Assembly: GCA_900769375.1 (NCBI GenBank)
Contig: CAAGGN010000160.1
Location: 1-7,494 of the forward strand
DNA length: 7,494 nucleotides
From: Clostridia bacterium
GTDB taxonomy: Bacteria; Bacillota; Clostridia; Oscillospirales; Acutalibacteraceae
Direction of reading: 5' to 3'
This document shows positions 1 to 6,761 of the stretch, in pieces; positions within the stretch are counted from its first letter, which is position 1, and the number at the start of each line of letters is the position of its first letter. A program made the position numbers and the translations under genes. Below the pieces are notes generated by a model. It did no database searches. It saw only the letters and a program-made list of their open reading frames with translations, and was not told the origin of the DNA.

Positions 1-18
1 CGTGTGCTCTTCCGATCT
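1..18. other. Residual Illumina sequencing adapter (artefact)
   Basis: The first 18 bases, CGTGTGCTCTTCCGATCT, are identical to the 3' end of the TruSeq read-2 adapter. Genuine sequence starts at base 19, where the kinase reading frame ends with a complete Asn codon. Read through the adapter, the frame gives RSEEHT, which does not fit the kinase family at a point where a conserved histidine-containing motif is expected. This stretch should be trimmed and marks a true contig edge. Confidence 0.96.
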
Positions 19-873
19 GTTTGCCACAAATGCTTTTCGCATAACGTCAAGCTGTCTTTCATGCTCTATCTCATCCTGAAGCTTCAGATTGGCCGACTTA
101 AGCTCCTCAAGGGCATTATAAAGCGAATCTGACATAACGTTTATAGAAATTGCAAGTTGCGCTATTTCATCATTGCCCTTTACGGAAATTTTTCTCTCAA
201 ACTGAAGCCCCGCCATTTGCTTAGTGGTTTTGCTCATTTGAGCCAAGGGCTTCGAAAACCTTCTTACATAAAGAAAAATCCATACGAGAGAAAGTAAAAA
301 GCATATTATTGCCACAAAGCTTATAAATTCCCCTGCCATTCTGGCGGAGGATTTTATAAGTTCAGTTTTTATTCTGACTTCTGCGAAAATTCCATTTGAA
401 ATTTCCTTTCTGCAGAGCATAAAACCTTCCCCGTCAAAAAGACGGTGCGCCTGTTCAAATACGGTTCCATCGGCTAAAATCTGACGTTTTGTGGCAATCA
501 ATTCCTCGTGAGACATAGTGAAACCGTCATGACCTATAATGAGAAAATCCAACATCTGACTGCCGTGGGTAGTATATAAAATTTTACCGCTTTTGGTATA
601 GATTTCAGTATCAAAACCGTATTTATCGCTGAACTCGGAAAGCATATCACTCACGGAAGATGTATTATTCAAATCCATTCTTGACATTCTTCTGATTTGA
701 CTTATCAGAAGATTTTTCTGCTTATGTCTGTAAAAAGTGGGAAGCAGAGTGCCGTTTGCTACGGTAAGCACTGTTACAAAAACCGCAAAAATAGCGGTAA
801 TCCTCAAAAACAGATTAAACCATAATTTGTTTTTAAGCCCTGAAATTCCGCCCGATTTTTCCTTAAATTTCAA
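19..873 (-). CDS. Sensor histidine kinase, 3' part missing (truncated at contig edge)
   Basis: This is the sensor half of a two-component system, a membrane protein expected to autophosphorylate on His and phosphorylate the regulator encoded just upstream. 285 codons are present. Seen in order: a basic N-terminus, membrane segment 1 at about residues 19-38, an extracytoplasmic region of about 140 residues (39-182), membrane segment 2 at about 183-203 (ending YVRRF), a HAMP linker at about 204-255 with the conserved Pro209 and a DEIAQLA stretch, then a charged coil ending MRKAFVAN. In this family FVAN is normally followed at once by VSHELRTP, the phosphorylated H-box, so the DHp and ATP-binding domains are lost to the adapter junction rather than to mutation. 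The start is taken as TTG at 873-871, overlapping the regulator's end by 11 bases. An in-frame stop lies ten codons upstream, and no better start precedes membrane segment 1. The signal sensed cannot be told. Confidence 0.93.
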
Positions 874-1531
874 GCTTATACCCCATTCCGTATATGGTTT
901 TCAGGTGAGCAGAGCCAAAAGCGCCAAGCTTGGTGCGAAGCCGCGCTATATGGGAATCCACCGTTCTGTTATCTCCATCAAAATCAAAGCTCCAAACCGC
1001 ATCGATAAGCTGTTCTCTTGAAAGCACAAGACCTTTATTACGATAGAGCGCGCAAAGAAGTTTGAACTCCTTTAAGGTTAAATCCAAAGGCGCGCCGTCG
1101 AGGAAGGCAACGAAAGAATCTTCATCTATTTTAAGACCGCTGTCATCGGATTTTTTATCCGCTTTTTCACTGCGCTTCAAAAGTGCTTCAACCCTCTTTA
1201 CAAGCACCGCGGGAGAAAAGGGCTTAGTAACATATTCATCGGCGCCGCTCCCGAAGCCCTCAAGCATATCAAATTCTTCGCTTCGCGCAGAAAGAATGAT
1301 TATGGGAATATCGGAAAACTTTCTGATTTCGCGAGAAACCTCCCAACCATTAAGCTCAGGCATCATAATATCCAGAATCGCCAAATCAACCTTTTCACTT
1401 TTAACGATTTCTAACGCTCTTTCGCCGTCAAAAGCGGTCAAAACCGAAAATGAAGCGGAGATAAGGAAATCTTTGATAAGATTTACTATCCTTTCCTCAT
1501 CATCGGCAACAAGTATCTTTTTACTCTCCAT
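863..1531 (-). CDS. OmpR/PhoB-family DNA-binding response regulator
   Basis: This is a 222-residue cytoplasmic transcription factor activated by phosphorylation, presumably by the kinase that overlaps its 3' end. The receiver domain (residues 5-117) has the acidic pair Asp10/Asp11, the phospho-acceptor Asp54 in LAILDIMMPELNGWE, Ser81 in IIILSAR and Lys103 in YVTKPF, so every catalytic residue is present. The C-terminal winged-helix domain (about 128-222) shows LTLKEFKLLCAL, LSREQLIDAVW and NRTVDSHIARLRTKLG, ending IYGMGYKLEI as usual for the OmpR class. Length is normal for the family. I chose ATG at 1531-1529 because GGAGAGGTG lies 6 bases upstream and the protein then begins MESKKILVADDE. 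The longer open frame from 1567 adds 12 residues without homology to the family. It resembles PhoP/ResD/VicR-like regulators, but the subgroup cannot be assigned. A promoter and phased repeats lie directly upstream. Confidence 0.97.
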   Translation of the reverse strand: MESKKILVADDEERIVNLIKDFLISASFSVLTAFDGERALEIVKSEKVDLAILDIMMPELNGWEVSREIRKFSDIPIIILSARSEEFDMLEGFGSGADEYVTKPFSPAVLVKRVEALLKRSEKADKKSDDSGLKIDEDSFVAFLDGAPLDLTLKEFKLLCALYRNKGLVLSREQLIDAVWSFDFDGDNRTVDSHIARLRTKLGAFGSAHLKTIYGMGYKLEI

Positions 1532-1570
1532 AATTTTCACCTCTCCATATACGATATTACCAATCATATT

Positions 1571-1609
1571 TCAACTTTATTTTAACAGTTTGTAAACATC
1601 TTGGCAACA
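1571..1609 (+). promoter_or_regulatory. Four hexamers at 11-base pitch, possible response-regulator operator
   Basis: TCAACT (1571), TTAACA (1582), TAAACA (1593) and GCAACA (1604) follow one another at exactly 11 bases, one helical turn. The shared core is AACA in three copies and AACT in the first. OmpR/PhoB-class regulators bind as head-to-tail dimers to direct repeats of about this pitch, and TTAACA resembles the half-site reported for Bacillus PhoP. The array covers the -10, spacer and -35 of the regulator promoter, so occupancy would suggest autoregulation. The region is A/T-rich and the motif short, so chance is not excluded. Confidence 0.4.
1579..1607 (-). promoter_or_regulatory. Predicted sigma-A promoter of the two-component operon
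   Basis: On the minus strand, a -35 box TTGCCA (1607-1602) and a -10 box TAAAAT (1584-1579) are separated by exactly 17 bases, with TGT before the -10 (extended -10). Each box has one mismatch to consensus. Transcription would begin near 1572, giving a leader of about 40 bases before the regulator ATG. Confidence 0.75.
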
Positions 1610-1641
1610 CTTAAAAAGTATGCTTTACTTAAAGATACCGC

Positions 1642-1670
1642 TTGTAATATGCAGTAAACTATGCTATTAT
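1642..1670 (+). promoter_or_regulatory. Predicted sigma-A promoter of the lepA operon
   Basis: TTGTAA (1642-1647) and TATTAT (1665-1670) are separated by exactly 17 bases, with TGC just before the -10 (extended -10). The start of transcription would be near 1677, leaving a leader of about 30 bases, too short for a riboswitch. The AAGGAG ribosome binding site at 1692-1697 precedes the lepA TTG by 9 bases. Confidence 0.75.
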
Positions 1671-1706
1671 ATATAAATAATAGATTATTATAAGGAGAAA
1701 TTTGCC

Positions 1707-3512
1707 TTGTCGTATCCTCTTGAGAATATAAGAAACTTCTGCATCGTGGCCCACATTGACCACGGTAAATCCACCCTTGCCGACCGTCTTTTAGAGCTTA
1801 CTCAATCGGTCGCCGAAAGGGATATGGAAGAACAGATACTTGACAGTATGGATTTGGAAAGGGAGCGTGGCATTACCATTAAAGCCCACGCCGTTACCCT
1901 TTACTATACCGCTAAAGACGGTAAGGAATACGAGTTAAATCTTATTGACACTCCGGGACACGTGGACTTTAACTATGAGGTTTCCCGTTCCCTTGCCGCT
2001 TGCGAAGGCGCCATACTCGTTGTTGACGCTTCCCAGGGCATTGAAGCGCAGACCCTTGCCAATACCTATCTTGCAGTTGACCACGGTCTTGAAATTCTGC
2101 CCGTTGTTAATAAAATCGACCTTCCCTCTGCCGACCCCGAAAGAATTAAGGCGGAGATTGAAGACGTAATTGGAATTCCCGCCGATGAAGCCCCCTTGGT
2201 TTCGGCTAAAACGGGACTTAACGTAGAAGAAGTTTTAGAGCTTATCGTTAACGGAATCCCCGCTCCTAAGGGTGACCGCGACGAGCCCCTTAAGGCCCTC
2301 ATTTTCGATTCCTACTATGACGCTTATAAGGGCGTTATCGTATATTTCCGTGTAGTAAGCGGAAAAATTAAAACGGGCGATACCGTCAGAATGATGGCTA
2401 CGGGCGCCGATTTTGATATAGTTGAGCTTGGCAGAAAAAGGGCAACGAGTCTTGAGCCCTGTGACTGTCTTGAAGCGGGTGAGGTTGGATACCTTGCCGC
2501 CTCTATTAAGACGGTTTCCGAGGCAAGAGTCGGCGATACCATTACCTTGACCGAAGCCCCCGCCGCAGAGGCGCTCCCCGGTTATAAAAACGTGAAGCCC
2601 GTTGTTTTCTGCGGTATCTACCCCGCCGACGGCGCAAAATATCCCGACCTTCGCGAAGCTCTTGAGAAATTGCAGCTTAACGACGCCTCGCTTCTCTTCG
2701 AGGCCGAAACCTCTACGGCCTTGGGCTTTGGTTTTCGTTGCGGATTTTTAGGTCTTTTGCATATGGAAATTATCGAGGAACGACTGGAAAGAGAATATAA
2801 CCTTGATATTATCACCACTGCTCCAAGCGTTGAATATGAATTCCGCCTTACCGACGGTAGTTCGGTTATGGTGGATAACCCCACAAATTACCCCGACCCT
2901 GCAACCATAAGCGAGGCGCTGGAGCCCGTTGCAAACGTGCATATTTATTCGCCCAACGACTACGTTGGAACAATTATGCAGCTTTGCGAGGAAAGACGGG
3001 GCACCTATATTGATATGAAATATATGGGCAACCGCGTTGATATTCATTACGTTTTACCAATGGGTGAAATTGTTTATGACTTTTTCGACGCGCTTAAATC
3101 CCGAACCAAAGGATATGCAAGCTACGACTATGAAACCTGCGGCTATGAAAAATCAAAGCTCGTGAAGCTGGACGTTATGCTTGCAGGTGACACGGTAGAC
3201 GCCCTTTCCTTTATCGTTCACTCTGACAATGCCTACGGCAGAGCCCGTAGAATTGCGGAAAAACTTAAGGATTATATCCCCCGCCAACTTTTCGAGGTGC
3301 CTATTCAGGTAGCGGTGGGCGGTAAGATTATCGCCCGTGAAACCGTTAAGGCAATGAGAAAAGACGTTCTTGCCAAGTGCTACGGCGGTGATATTACCCG
3401 TAAAAAGAAGCTTCTTGAAAAACAGAAGGAAGGTAAAAAGAAAATGCGCCGCTTAGGTTCCGTAGAGGTACCTAAGGATGCATTTATGGCAGTGCTCAAA
3501 CTTGACGAATAA
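1707..3512 (+). CDS. lepA: Elongation factor 4 (ribosome back-translocase GTPase LepA)
   Basis: LepA is a GTPase of the EF-G superfamily that binds the ribosome, proposed to back-translocate stalled tRNAs and to help 30S biogenesis. At 601 residues it is full length for the family. All G motifs are present: AHIDHGKST (15-23), RGITIKA (54-60), DTPGH (81-85), NKID (135-138) and SAK (166-168). Domain II, domain III and the EF-G-like domain V follow. The C-terminal domain specific to LepA is seen in GGDITRKKKLLEKQKEGKKK and the closing GSVEVPKDAFMAVLKL. The start is TTG at 1707, supported by AAGGAG 9 bases upstream and by the family-typical N-terminus SYPLENIRNFCIVAH. It is the first gene of the probable five-gene unit, and the next ribosome binding site begins immediately after its stop. 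Confidence 0.98.
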   Translation: MSYPLENIRNFCIVAHIDHGKSTLADRLLELTQSVAERDMEEQILDSMDLERERGITIKAHAVTLYYTAKDGKEYELNLIDTPGHVDFNYEVSRSLAACEGAILVVDASQGIEAQTLANTYLAVDHGLEILPVVNKIDLPSADPERIKAEIEDVIGIPADEAPLVSAKTGLNVEEVLELIVNGIPAPKGDRDEPLKALIFDSYYDAYKGVIVYFRVVSGKIKTGDTVRMMATGADFDIVELGRKRATSLEPCDCLEAGEVGYLAASIKTVSEARVGDTITLTEAPAAEALPGYKNVKPVVFCGIYPADGAKYPDLREALEKLQLNDASLLFEAETSTALGFGFRCGFLGLLHMEIIEERLEREYNLDIITTAPSVEYEFRLTDGSSVMVDNPTNYPDPATISEALEPVANVHIYSPNDYVGTIMQLCEERRGTYIDMKYMGNRVDIHYVLPMGEIVYDFFDALKSRTKGYASYDYETCGYEKSKLVKLDVMLAGDTVDALSFIVHSDNAYGRARRIAEKLKDYIPRQLFEVPIQVAVGGKIIARETVKAMRKDVLAKCYGGDITRKKKLLEKQKEGKKKMRRLGSVEVPKDAFMAVLKLDE

Positions 3513-3527
3513 ATTGGAGAAAAATTT

Positions 3528-4343
3528 ATGACTTCCAAAAGAAGAAAAGCAATAATACGAAGAAGAATATTTATATGCGCTTGTCTTGCAGTTATTATTC
3601 TTTTTGCAGGTGTTATAGGAATTATTATTCGTACCATTGGTAAAGCCGTGGATAACGGGGACAATAACGTCAGCGAACCAACTTTACAGGTCGATAAAGC
3701 AGAAAGCGATATACCGAAAGATAATACCCCTTCTTTAAATTCTTACGGACTTGATACAAAATACGAGCGCCTTATTCTCGTAAATCCCGATAATTCTCTT
3801 CCCGAGGATTATGATTACGAAGGAAATCTCGTGTCTATTCCCAAAGAATATATAAACGGCTCCCTTTCTCAGCTTGATAAGAATATGTGGGAATACCTGA
3901 AGGTTATGATGGATGAAGCCAAAAAGCAGGGTGTTAACCTTTACGTCCGCTCTCCTTATCGCTCTTATGCTACGCAAAAAATGCTTTACGATAATCAGGT
4001 GCAAAAGCAGTTGAATCAGGGCGTAAGCGCAGAGGAAGCCCCCAATAAAGCGGCTTCTATTGTTGCCCGCCCCGGCACCAGCGAACATCATACAGGTCTT
4101 GCCGTTGACTTTAATATTGCAGATATTAGTTTTAATAACACCAAAGAGGCGAACTGGCTTAAGGAAAACGCTCATAACTTTGGATTTATTCTCCGCTACC
4201 CCGAAGGCAGCACCGAAATCACCAAGGTTATTTACGAGCCGTGGCATTATAGATTTGTGGGTATAGAACACGCCCAAAAAATCAAAAACCTTGGCATCAC
4301 CTTTGAAGAATACCACGAAAAATATATAAGCAAAAGCAATTAA
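3528..4343 (+). CDS. Membrane-anchored D-alanyl-D-alanine carboxypeptidase, M15B/VanY family
   Basis: This is a zinc peptidase expected to remove the terminal D-Ala from peptidoglycan stem peptides outside the membrane. The 271-residue protein starts with a very basic stretch (KRRKAIIRRR) and one hydrophobic segment at about 14-34 with no clear signal-peptidase site, so it is probably a signal anchor. A low-complexity linker (about 40-75) leads to the catalytic domain (about 80-265). Motifs seen are VRSPYRSYATQ (140-150), SEHHTGLAVD (185-194, the SxHxxGxAxD zinc motif with His187 and Asp194) and EPWHYR (237-242, with catalytic Glu237 and zinc ligand His240). All active-site residues are intact. 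The ATG is preceded by GGAGA with a 7-base spacer, 15 bases after lepA. VanY relatives can confer glycopeptide resistance in van clusters, but there is no vanHAX or vanRS context here, so a housekeeping wall-trimming role is more likely. An L,D- or other M15 specificity is not excluded. Confidence 0.93.
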   Translation: MTSKRRKAIIRRRIFICACLAVIILFAGVIGIIIRTIGKAVDNGDNNVSEPTLQVDKAESDIPKDNTPSLNSYGLDTKYERLILVNPDNSLPEDYDYEGNLVSIPKEYINGSLSQLDKNMWEYLKVMMDEAKKQGVNLYVRSPYRSYATQKMLYDNQVQKQLNQGVSAEEAPNKAASIVARPGTSEHHTGLAVDFNIADISFNNTKEANWLKENAHNFGFILRYPEGSTEITKVIYEPWHYRFVGIEHAQKIKNLGITFEEYHEKYISKSN

Positions 4344-4365
4344 ATCTGATTTGGAGGAATAAAAA

Positions 4366-5745
4366 TTGGATTGTAAGCAATTTTTCGAAACCTTAAACGG
4401 AAAGAAAATCGCCATGTGCGGTATCGGTATCAGTAACACCCCCCTTATTTTAAGCTTTCTTGAAAAGGGCGCCCGTGTTATCGCCTGCGACCGCAGAAAT
4501 CGCGAACAGCTCGGCGAAAGCGCCGATATGCTGGAAAAGGCGGGAGCCGAGCTTAAGCTTGGGGAAAACTATCTTGAGGATTTAGAGGTAGACGTTATAT
4601 TCCGCACCCCCGGTATGAGCTTTAATCTTCCCGAACTCGAAGATGCCCGTAAAAAAGGTATCGCTGTAACAAGCGAAATGGAAGTGTTTTTCGACCTCTG
4701 CCCTGCTACTATTTTTGCAGTTACGGGCTCTGACGGTAAAACCACTACCACCACCCTTATCGCCAAAATGCTTGAGGCCGACGGTAAAACAGTTCACGTC
4801 GGCGGAAACATAGGCAAACCCCTTCTTCCCGAAATTGAAGATATCAGACCTGAAGATTATGTGGTGGTTGAGCTTTCCTCCTTCCAGCTTATTTCTATGA
4901 GAAAGAGTCCCGACGTAGCGGTGGTTACCAATGTAGCCCCAAATCATCTGGACGTTCATAAGGATATGGATGAATACGTTGAGGCAAAGAAAAACGTGCT
5001 TCTCCATCAAAACGCCTTTTCAAGAACGGTTTTAAACCGCGATAACGATATAACCGAAGATTTCAGAAAATATGTCCGCGGTCAGTCCCTCGGCTTCAGT
5101 ATGGAACGCCGCCTTAAAAACGGCGCTTGGCTTGATGATAAAGGGTACCTCAATATGTCATATAGAGGCATCGACGTTCCCGTTATCGACAGAAAGGATA
5201 TCGCCATTATAGGTGACCATAACGTTGCCAACTACCTTGCCGCCATTTCTGCGGTTTGGGGCTACGTTGGTGTGGACAGTATCGTAAAGGTTGCCCGTGA
5301 ATTCGGCGGAGTTGAACACCGAAACGAGCTTGTCAGAGAACTTGACGGCGTTAAATACTATAACGATTCCATCGCTTCAAGCCCAACCCGTACCATTGCA
5401 GGACTTAAATCCTTCGATAAGAAAGTAATTCTTATTGCAGGCGGCTATGATAAGCATATTCCTTTTGAACCCCTTATGCCCCACCTTGTAGAAAGGGTTA
5501 AGCTTCTCTATCTTTGCGGCGCTACGGCGGATAAAATCGAAGCGTGTCTTAAAAACTACAGCGGTTACGACGGCGCTCCCGAAATTGTGAGGGTTAAAAA
5601 CATTGAGGAAGCGGTCCAAAGAGCCCACGACGTCGCCGAAAGCGGAGATATTGTAACACTTAGTCCCGCTTGCGCAAGTTTCGATGCTTATCCTAACTTT
5701 GCCGCCCGCGGAAATCATTTTAAGGAAGTAGTGAACAAACTTTAA
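4366..5745 (+). CDS. murD: UDP-N-acetylmuramoylalanine--D-glutamate ligase (MurD)
   Basis: MurD is the cytoplasmic ATP-dependent ligase that adds D-Glu to UDP-MurNAc-L-Ala (EC 6.3.2.9). The 459-residue protein has the three Mur-ligase domains. The N-terminal UDP-binding fold begins with CGIGISN (18-24). The central ATPase domain has P-loop GSDGKTTTTT (from 121, Lys125), ELSSFQL (Glu169), NHLDVH (193-198) and Lys208 in VEAKKN, the likely carbamylated lysine. The C-terminal domain has EHRNE, YNDSIASSPT, GGYDKHIPF (Lys363) and SPACASFDAYPNFAARG (433-449, with Ser438 and Phe445 matching E. coli MurD Ser415/Phe422). These D-Glu-binding signatures separate it from MurC, MurE and MurF. The start is TTG at 4366, with GGAGG 8 bases upstream. 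The gene is not beside mraY, ftsW or murG as in the classical dcw cluster. It sits 22 bases after the carboxypeptidase gene and its stop overlaps the next start. Confidence 0.97.
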   Translation: MDCKQFFETLNGKKIAMCGIGISNTPLILSFLEKGARVIACDRRNREQLGESADMLEKAGAELKLGENYLEDLEVDVIFRTPGMSFNLPELEDARKKGIAVTSEMEVFFDLCPATIFAVTGSDGKTTTTTLIAKMLEADGKTVHVGGNIGKPLLPEIEDIRPEDYVVVELSSFQLISMRKSPDVAVVTNVAPNHLDVHKDMDEYVEAKKNVLLHQNAFSRTVLNRDNDITEDFRKYVRGQSLGFSMERRLKNGAWLDDKGYLNMSYRGIDVPVIDRKDIAIIGDHNVANYLAAISAVWGYVGVDSIVKVAREFGGVEHRNELVRELDGVKYYNDSIASSPTRTIAGLKSFDKKVILIAGGYDKHIPFEPLMPHLVERVKLLYLCGATADKIEACLKNYSGYDGAPEIVRVKNIEEAVQRAHDVAESGDIVTLSPACASFDAYPNFAARGNHFKEVVNKL

Positions 5746-6761
5746 TGGATATAAAAAATACTTTATTTGAGCTTTCAAAAAGCTCAAGTCTCGGAAATAT
5801 AACCGAAGCCCGCGATATTGCTTTTAATATTCTTGAGGATTTAACAGACGAATGCCAAAAGACCGATAACCTTACGGTGCTCGGCAAAATCAAGGGCGAG
5901 AGCGACCATACCCTTATGCTTGCCGCCCATATTGATGAAATCGGTTTTATCGTAACCGATATTGATGATAAGGGCTTTGTTACGGTAGGAAAATGCGGCG
6001 GCTTTGACCTTCGCACCCTGCCCGCAAAATGCGTTACTATTCACGGTAAAGAAAAGATAACGGGCGTATTCTGCAGTACCCCGCCCCATCTTGCTGAAGG
6101 CGAGCAGAGTTTTGACGATATTACCAAGTTCAAGATAGATACACTTTTAGGCGAAAAGGCAAAAGAGGTTATTTCCCTCGGTGACTTTGTAACCTTTAAA
6201 AACGAGCCCTATTCCCTTCAAGGTGATATTGTAGGCGGAAAATCCTTTGATGACAGGGCGGGCGTTGCTTCTCTCCTGCTTTTAGCCGAAAAATTAAAGG
6301 GTGAAAAACTTCCTATTAGCGTGGTAATTGCCCTTACCGATATGGAAGAACTGGGTACCCGAGGCGCTAAAACCGCCTGCTTTAAGATTAATCCTGATGA
6401 AGCTATCGCTATAGACGTTAGCTTCGGTAACGCCCCCGACGTTAGCCCCACAGAGTGCGGTGAACTTGGCAAAGGCGCTATGGTGGGTATCGCTCCCGTA
6501 CTTTCTAAAAATATGTCAAACAAACTAATAAACATTGCAAAGGAAAATGGTATTCCCTATCAAACCGAGGTTATGGGCGGAAGAACCGGTACCGATGCCG
6601 ACTCCCTTTCCATAACCCGCGAAGGCGTACCTTCGGGTGTTGTTTCAATTCCCCTTCGCAATATGCATACAGATAATGAAATTATCGACATCCGAGATAT
6701 TGAAAGCGTTAGCGAATTACTTAAAGAGTATATTTTAAAGGGGGGTCTTTTAAATGTTTGA
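5745..6761 (+). CDS. M42-family metallo-aminopeptidase, first paralogue
   Basis: M42 enzymes are cytoplasmic di-metal (Zn/Co) aminopeptidases that generally assemble as tetrahedral dodecamers and degrade short peptides; members are often labelled glutamyl aminopeptidase or, wrongly, endoglucanase. This copy has 338 residues, normal length. Visible metal and catalytic positions: His62 and Asp64 in AAHIDEIGF, Asp169/Asp170 in GGKSFDDRAG, catalytic Glu201 and ligand Glu202 in TDMEELGTRGA, Asp224 in IAIDVSF, and His308 in RNMHTDNE, so it should be active. The usual N-terminal GxSGxE stretch is replaced by SLGNITEA. The ATG shares one base with the murD stop (TAATG). The only purine-rich stretch, AAGGA at 5722-5726, is 18 bases away, so translation probably depends on coupling to murD. 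Specificity cannot be read from sequence. Confidence 0.94.
   Translation: MDIKNTLFELSKSSSLGNITEARDIAFNILEDLTDECQKTDNLTVLGKIKGESDHTLMLAAHIDEIGFIVTDIDDKGFVTVGKCGGFDLRTLPAKCVTIHGKEKITGVFCSTPPHLAEGEQSFDDITKFKIDTLLGEKAKEVISLGDFVTFKNEPYSLQGDIVGGKSFDDRAGVASLLLLAEKLKGEKLPISVVIALTDMEELGTRGAKTACFKINPDEAIAIDVSFGNAPDVSPTECGELGKGAMVGIAPVLSKNMSNKLINIAKENGIPYQTEVMGGRTGTDADSLSITREGVPSGVVSIPLRNMHTDNEIIDIRDIESVSELLKEYILKGGLLNV

Noticed and set aside
1532..1567. Twelve-codon N-terminal extension of the response regulator
   Set aside because: A strong ribosome binding site (1538-1546) lies inside the extension, and the family starts at the internal Met.
1062..1595. 177-residue plus-strand open frame opposite the response regulator
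   Set aside because: It is antisense to a regulator with every conserved motif, its composition is Ser/Ile/Leu-rich as expected of a shadow frame, and no family pattern is visible.
1623..1634. Inverted repeat CTTTA-CT-TAAAG upstream of the lepA -35 box
   Set aside because: Five-base arms in A/T-rich DNA are expected by chance. It is too short to call an operator and cannot be a terminator, as no T-run or GC stem follows.
1619..1664. Three copies of TATGC (1619, 1648, 1660)
   Set aside because: Spacing is irregular (29 and 12 bases) and two copies fall in or next to promoter elements, so no repeat element is supported.
3528..4343. VanY-type gene as part of a vancomycin-resistance cluster
   Set aside because: There is no vanH, vanA-type ligase or vanX nearby, and the neighbours are housekeeping genes. 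The divergent two-component pair alone does not make a van operon.
3735..4439. 234-residue minus-strand open frame
   Set aside because: It lies opposite the carboxypeptidase and the start of murD, both with intact catalytic motifs. It has no ribosome binding site of note and no recognisable domain.
4582..5010. Minus-strand open frame within murD (similar ones at 5377-5787 and 5841-6089)
   Set aside because: All are antisense to well-supported genes and look like by-products of codon bias.
5745..6761. Endoglucanase/cellulase label for the M42 proteins
   Set aside because: The sequences carry the di-metal aminopeptidase residues (HxD, DDR, EE, Asp and His). The cellulase label is a known legacy misannotation of this family.
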